From contig JACNHM010000287.1 in assembly GCA_014383605.1 (NCBI GenBank), positions 1 through 5,755 on the forward strand: a stretch of 5,755 nt of DNA. Reading direction: 5' to 3'. Origin of the DNA: Chloroflexota bacterium (GTDB lineage Bacteria > Chloroflexota > Anaerolineae > UBA3071). Below, one piece after another: positions 5,322 through 5,755 of this stretch (positions are counted from its first letter, which is position 1; every line of letters starts with the position of its first letter). Position numbers and translations under genes: made by a program. The notes beneath the pieces are model-generated. The model had not been told where the DNA came from. It searched no databases and worked only from the letters and a program-made list of their open reading frames with translations.

Positions 5322-5358
5322 AGAGGCGGAGCGGCCAGGTCGTGGCGGATCCGCCTCT
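5322..5358. repeat. inverted repeat downstream of the HerA-like gene
   Basis: AGAGGCGGA (5322-5330) and its exact reverse complement (5350-5358) flank a 19-nt loop. The right side also contains the 12-bp palindrome GGCGGATCCGCC (5344-5355). It lies between the HerA-like stop codon and the degV promoter, where a terminator would be useful, but no U-run follows on either strand. It may equally be part of the adjoining repeat-like segment. Confidence 0.5.
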
Positions 5359-5360
5359 CG

Positions 5361-5397
5361 AAAGAATCCGCGGTCATCCCTGTTCGTCCACGTCCCA
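5361..5397 (+). repeat. dispersed-repeat-like segment, copy 2
   Basis: The core GAATCCGCGGTCATC (5364-5378) is the inverted-orientation counterpart of the segment at 3255-3269 (12 of 15 identical, differences all transitions). The flanking bases up to 5397 (CCTGTTCGTCCACGTCCCA) look like phrases I recall as repeated intergenic sequence in several GC-rich bacterial genomes. That extension is from memory and is the weak part of this call. It ends directly at the HerA-like stop codon. Confidence 0.4.
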
Positions 5398-5398
5398 G

Positions 5399-5755
5399 CT
5401 ACCAGTCGCCAAACAGCTCATCTGCTGCTTGCTTGGCGCTGAGAGGCTCTTCTCCCGCCTTGCCCAGCGAGCGATAGAACGCCTCGTCGTAGGGCCGCGT
5501 GCGCAGCACGATGGGCATGGGCACGGCGTGGCCCATGATCAGGATCTGCTGGCGGGTATCGAGGCTCTCCAGCATGCCGCGCATGGCCTGCCGGTTGGCC
5601 ACGCCGGTCAGCACGGCGTCAATGTCCCGTTCCTCCGTCAGCTTGCCCGTGACCCGCGTGCCCAGTTGCGACATGACCTCGCCATCTATGCCGCTGGGCC
5701 GCTGGTCAATGACCATCAGCGTGACGTAGTACTTGCGCAGCTCGCGGGCGATCTG
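5399..5755 (-). CDS. HerA/DUF87-type ATPase, C-terminal part (5' end outside window)
   Basis: The last 118 residues of a protein whose frame is open at the window edge. The segment VTLMVIDQRPSGIDGEVMSQ (11-30) followed by LGTRVTGKL and ERDIDAVL corresponds to the part of HerA/FtsK-superfamily hexameric ATPases just after the Walker B Glu: a hydrophobic strand, then a DQRPS sensor motif with Arg19, then the conserved Arg34 and Asp44/Asp46 region. After that, LIMGHAVPMPIVLRTRPYD (72-90) is the usual closing strand pair, and the tail ends in a short acidic stretch. HerA-like proteins are DNA translocases or helicases in end resection or plasmid/defence systems. Walker A and any N-terminal HAS-barrel are not visible, so the subgroup cannot be fixed. 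It lies upstream of degV, separated by repeats and a separate promoter. Confidence 0.8.
   Translation of the reverse strand, partial: QIARELRKYYVTLMVIDQRPSGIDGEVMSQLGTRVTGKLTEERDIDAVLTGVANRQAMRGMLESLDTRQQILIMGHAVPMPIVLRTRPYDEAFYRSLGKAGEEPLSAKQAADELFGDW

Overview
The window is a GC-rich bacterial chromosomal segment in which every supported gene lies on the minus strand. Read in the direction of transcription (high to low coordinates), it holds: the 3' end of a HerA/DUF87-type ATPase; degV; mobA; an alkyltransferase-like (ATL) gene; a nitrilase-superfamily gene; a Clp1/Grc3-type polynucleotide kinase gene; ltaE (low-specificity L-threonine aldolase); and tRNA-Asp(GUC). No phage, transposon, CRISPR or toxin-antitoxin genes are visible.

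Organism: bacterial sigma-70-type promoters and Shine-Dalgarno sites are clear. Three things suggest Chloroflexota (Anaerolineae-like): a Clp1-type kinase in a bacterium, degenerate heptad repeats of the YRTYACG kind between genes, and a long perfect ACCTGACAGGTTT-type palindrome. That assignment rests on recollection of such genomes, not on a search.

Layout. Positions 5755-5399 hold the HerA-like tail. Positions 5398-5232 hold a 9-bp inverted repeat, a dispersed-repeat-like segment and a near-consensus extended -10 promoter (TTGACA, 16 bp, TATGAT) starting a degV-mobA-ATL operon. degV and mobA are 14 bp apart, and mobA and ATL overlap by ATGA. Positions 3367-3223 are a repeat-filled spacer. 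The nitrilase and kinase genes follow, separated by 51 bp that is almost entirely a perfect 15-bp-arm hairpin. Another heptad-repeat spacer precedes ltaE. A second strong promoter (TTGACG, 17 bp, TATATT) drives tRNA-Asp. No gene-free stretch exceeds 170 bp.

The genes are mostly housekeeping or accessory metabolism (threonine cleavage, molybdenum cofactor maturation, fatty-acid binding, DNA lesion recognition, RNA/DNA 5'-end phosphorylation) and do not form one obvious pathway. The observations most worth a second look are: a nitrilase-family protein whose catalytic Cys is Gly (residue 148) while the Glu and Lys remain; two heptad-repeat arrays of identical layout whose CGTGATG unit supplies the stop codon of the preceding gene in both cases; and the palindrome wedged between the nitrilase and the kinase ribosome binding site. 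I did not find convincing evidence of a wholly new multi-gene system.
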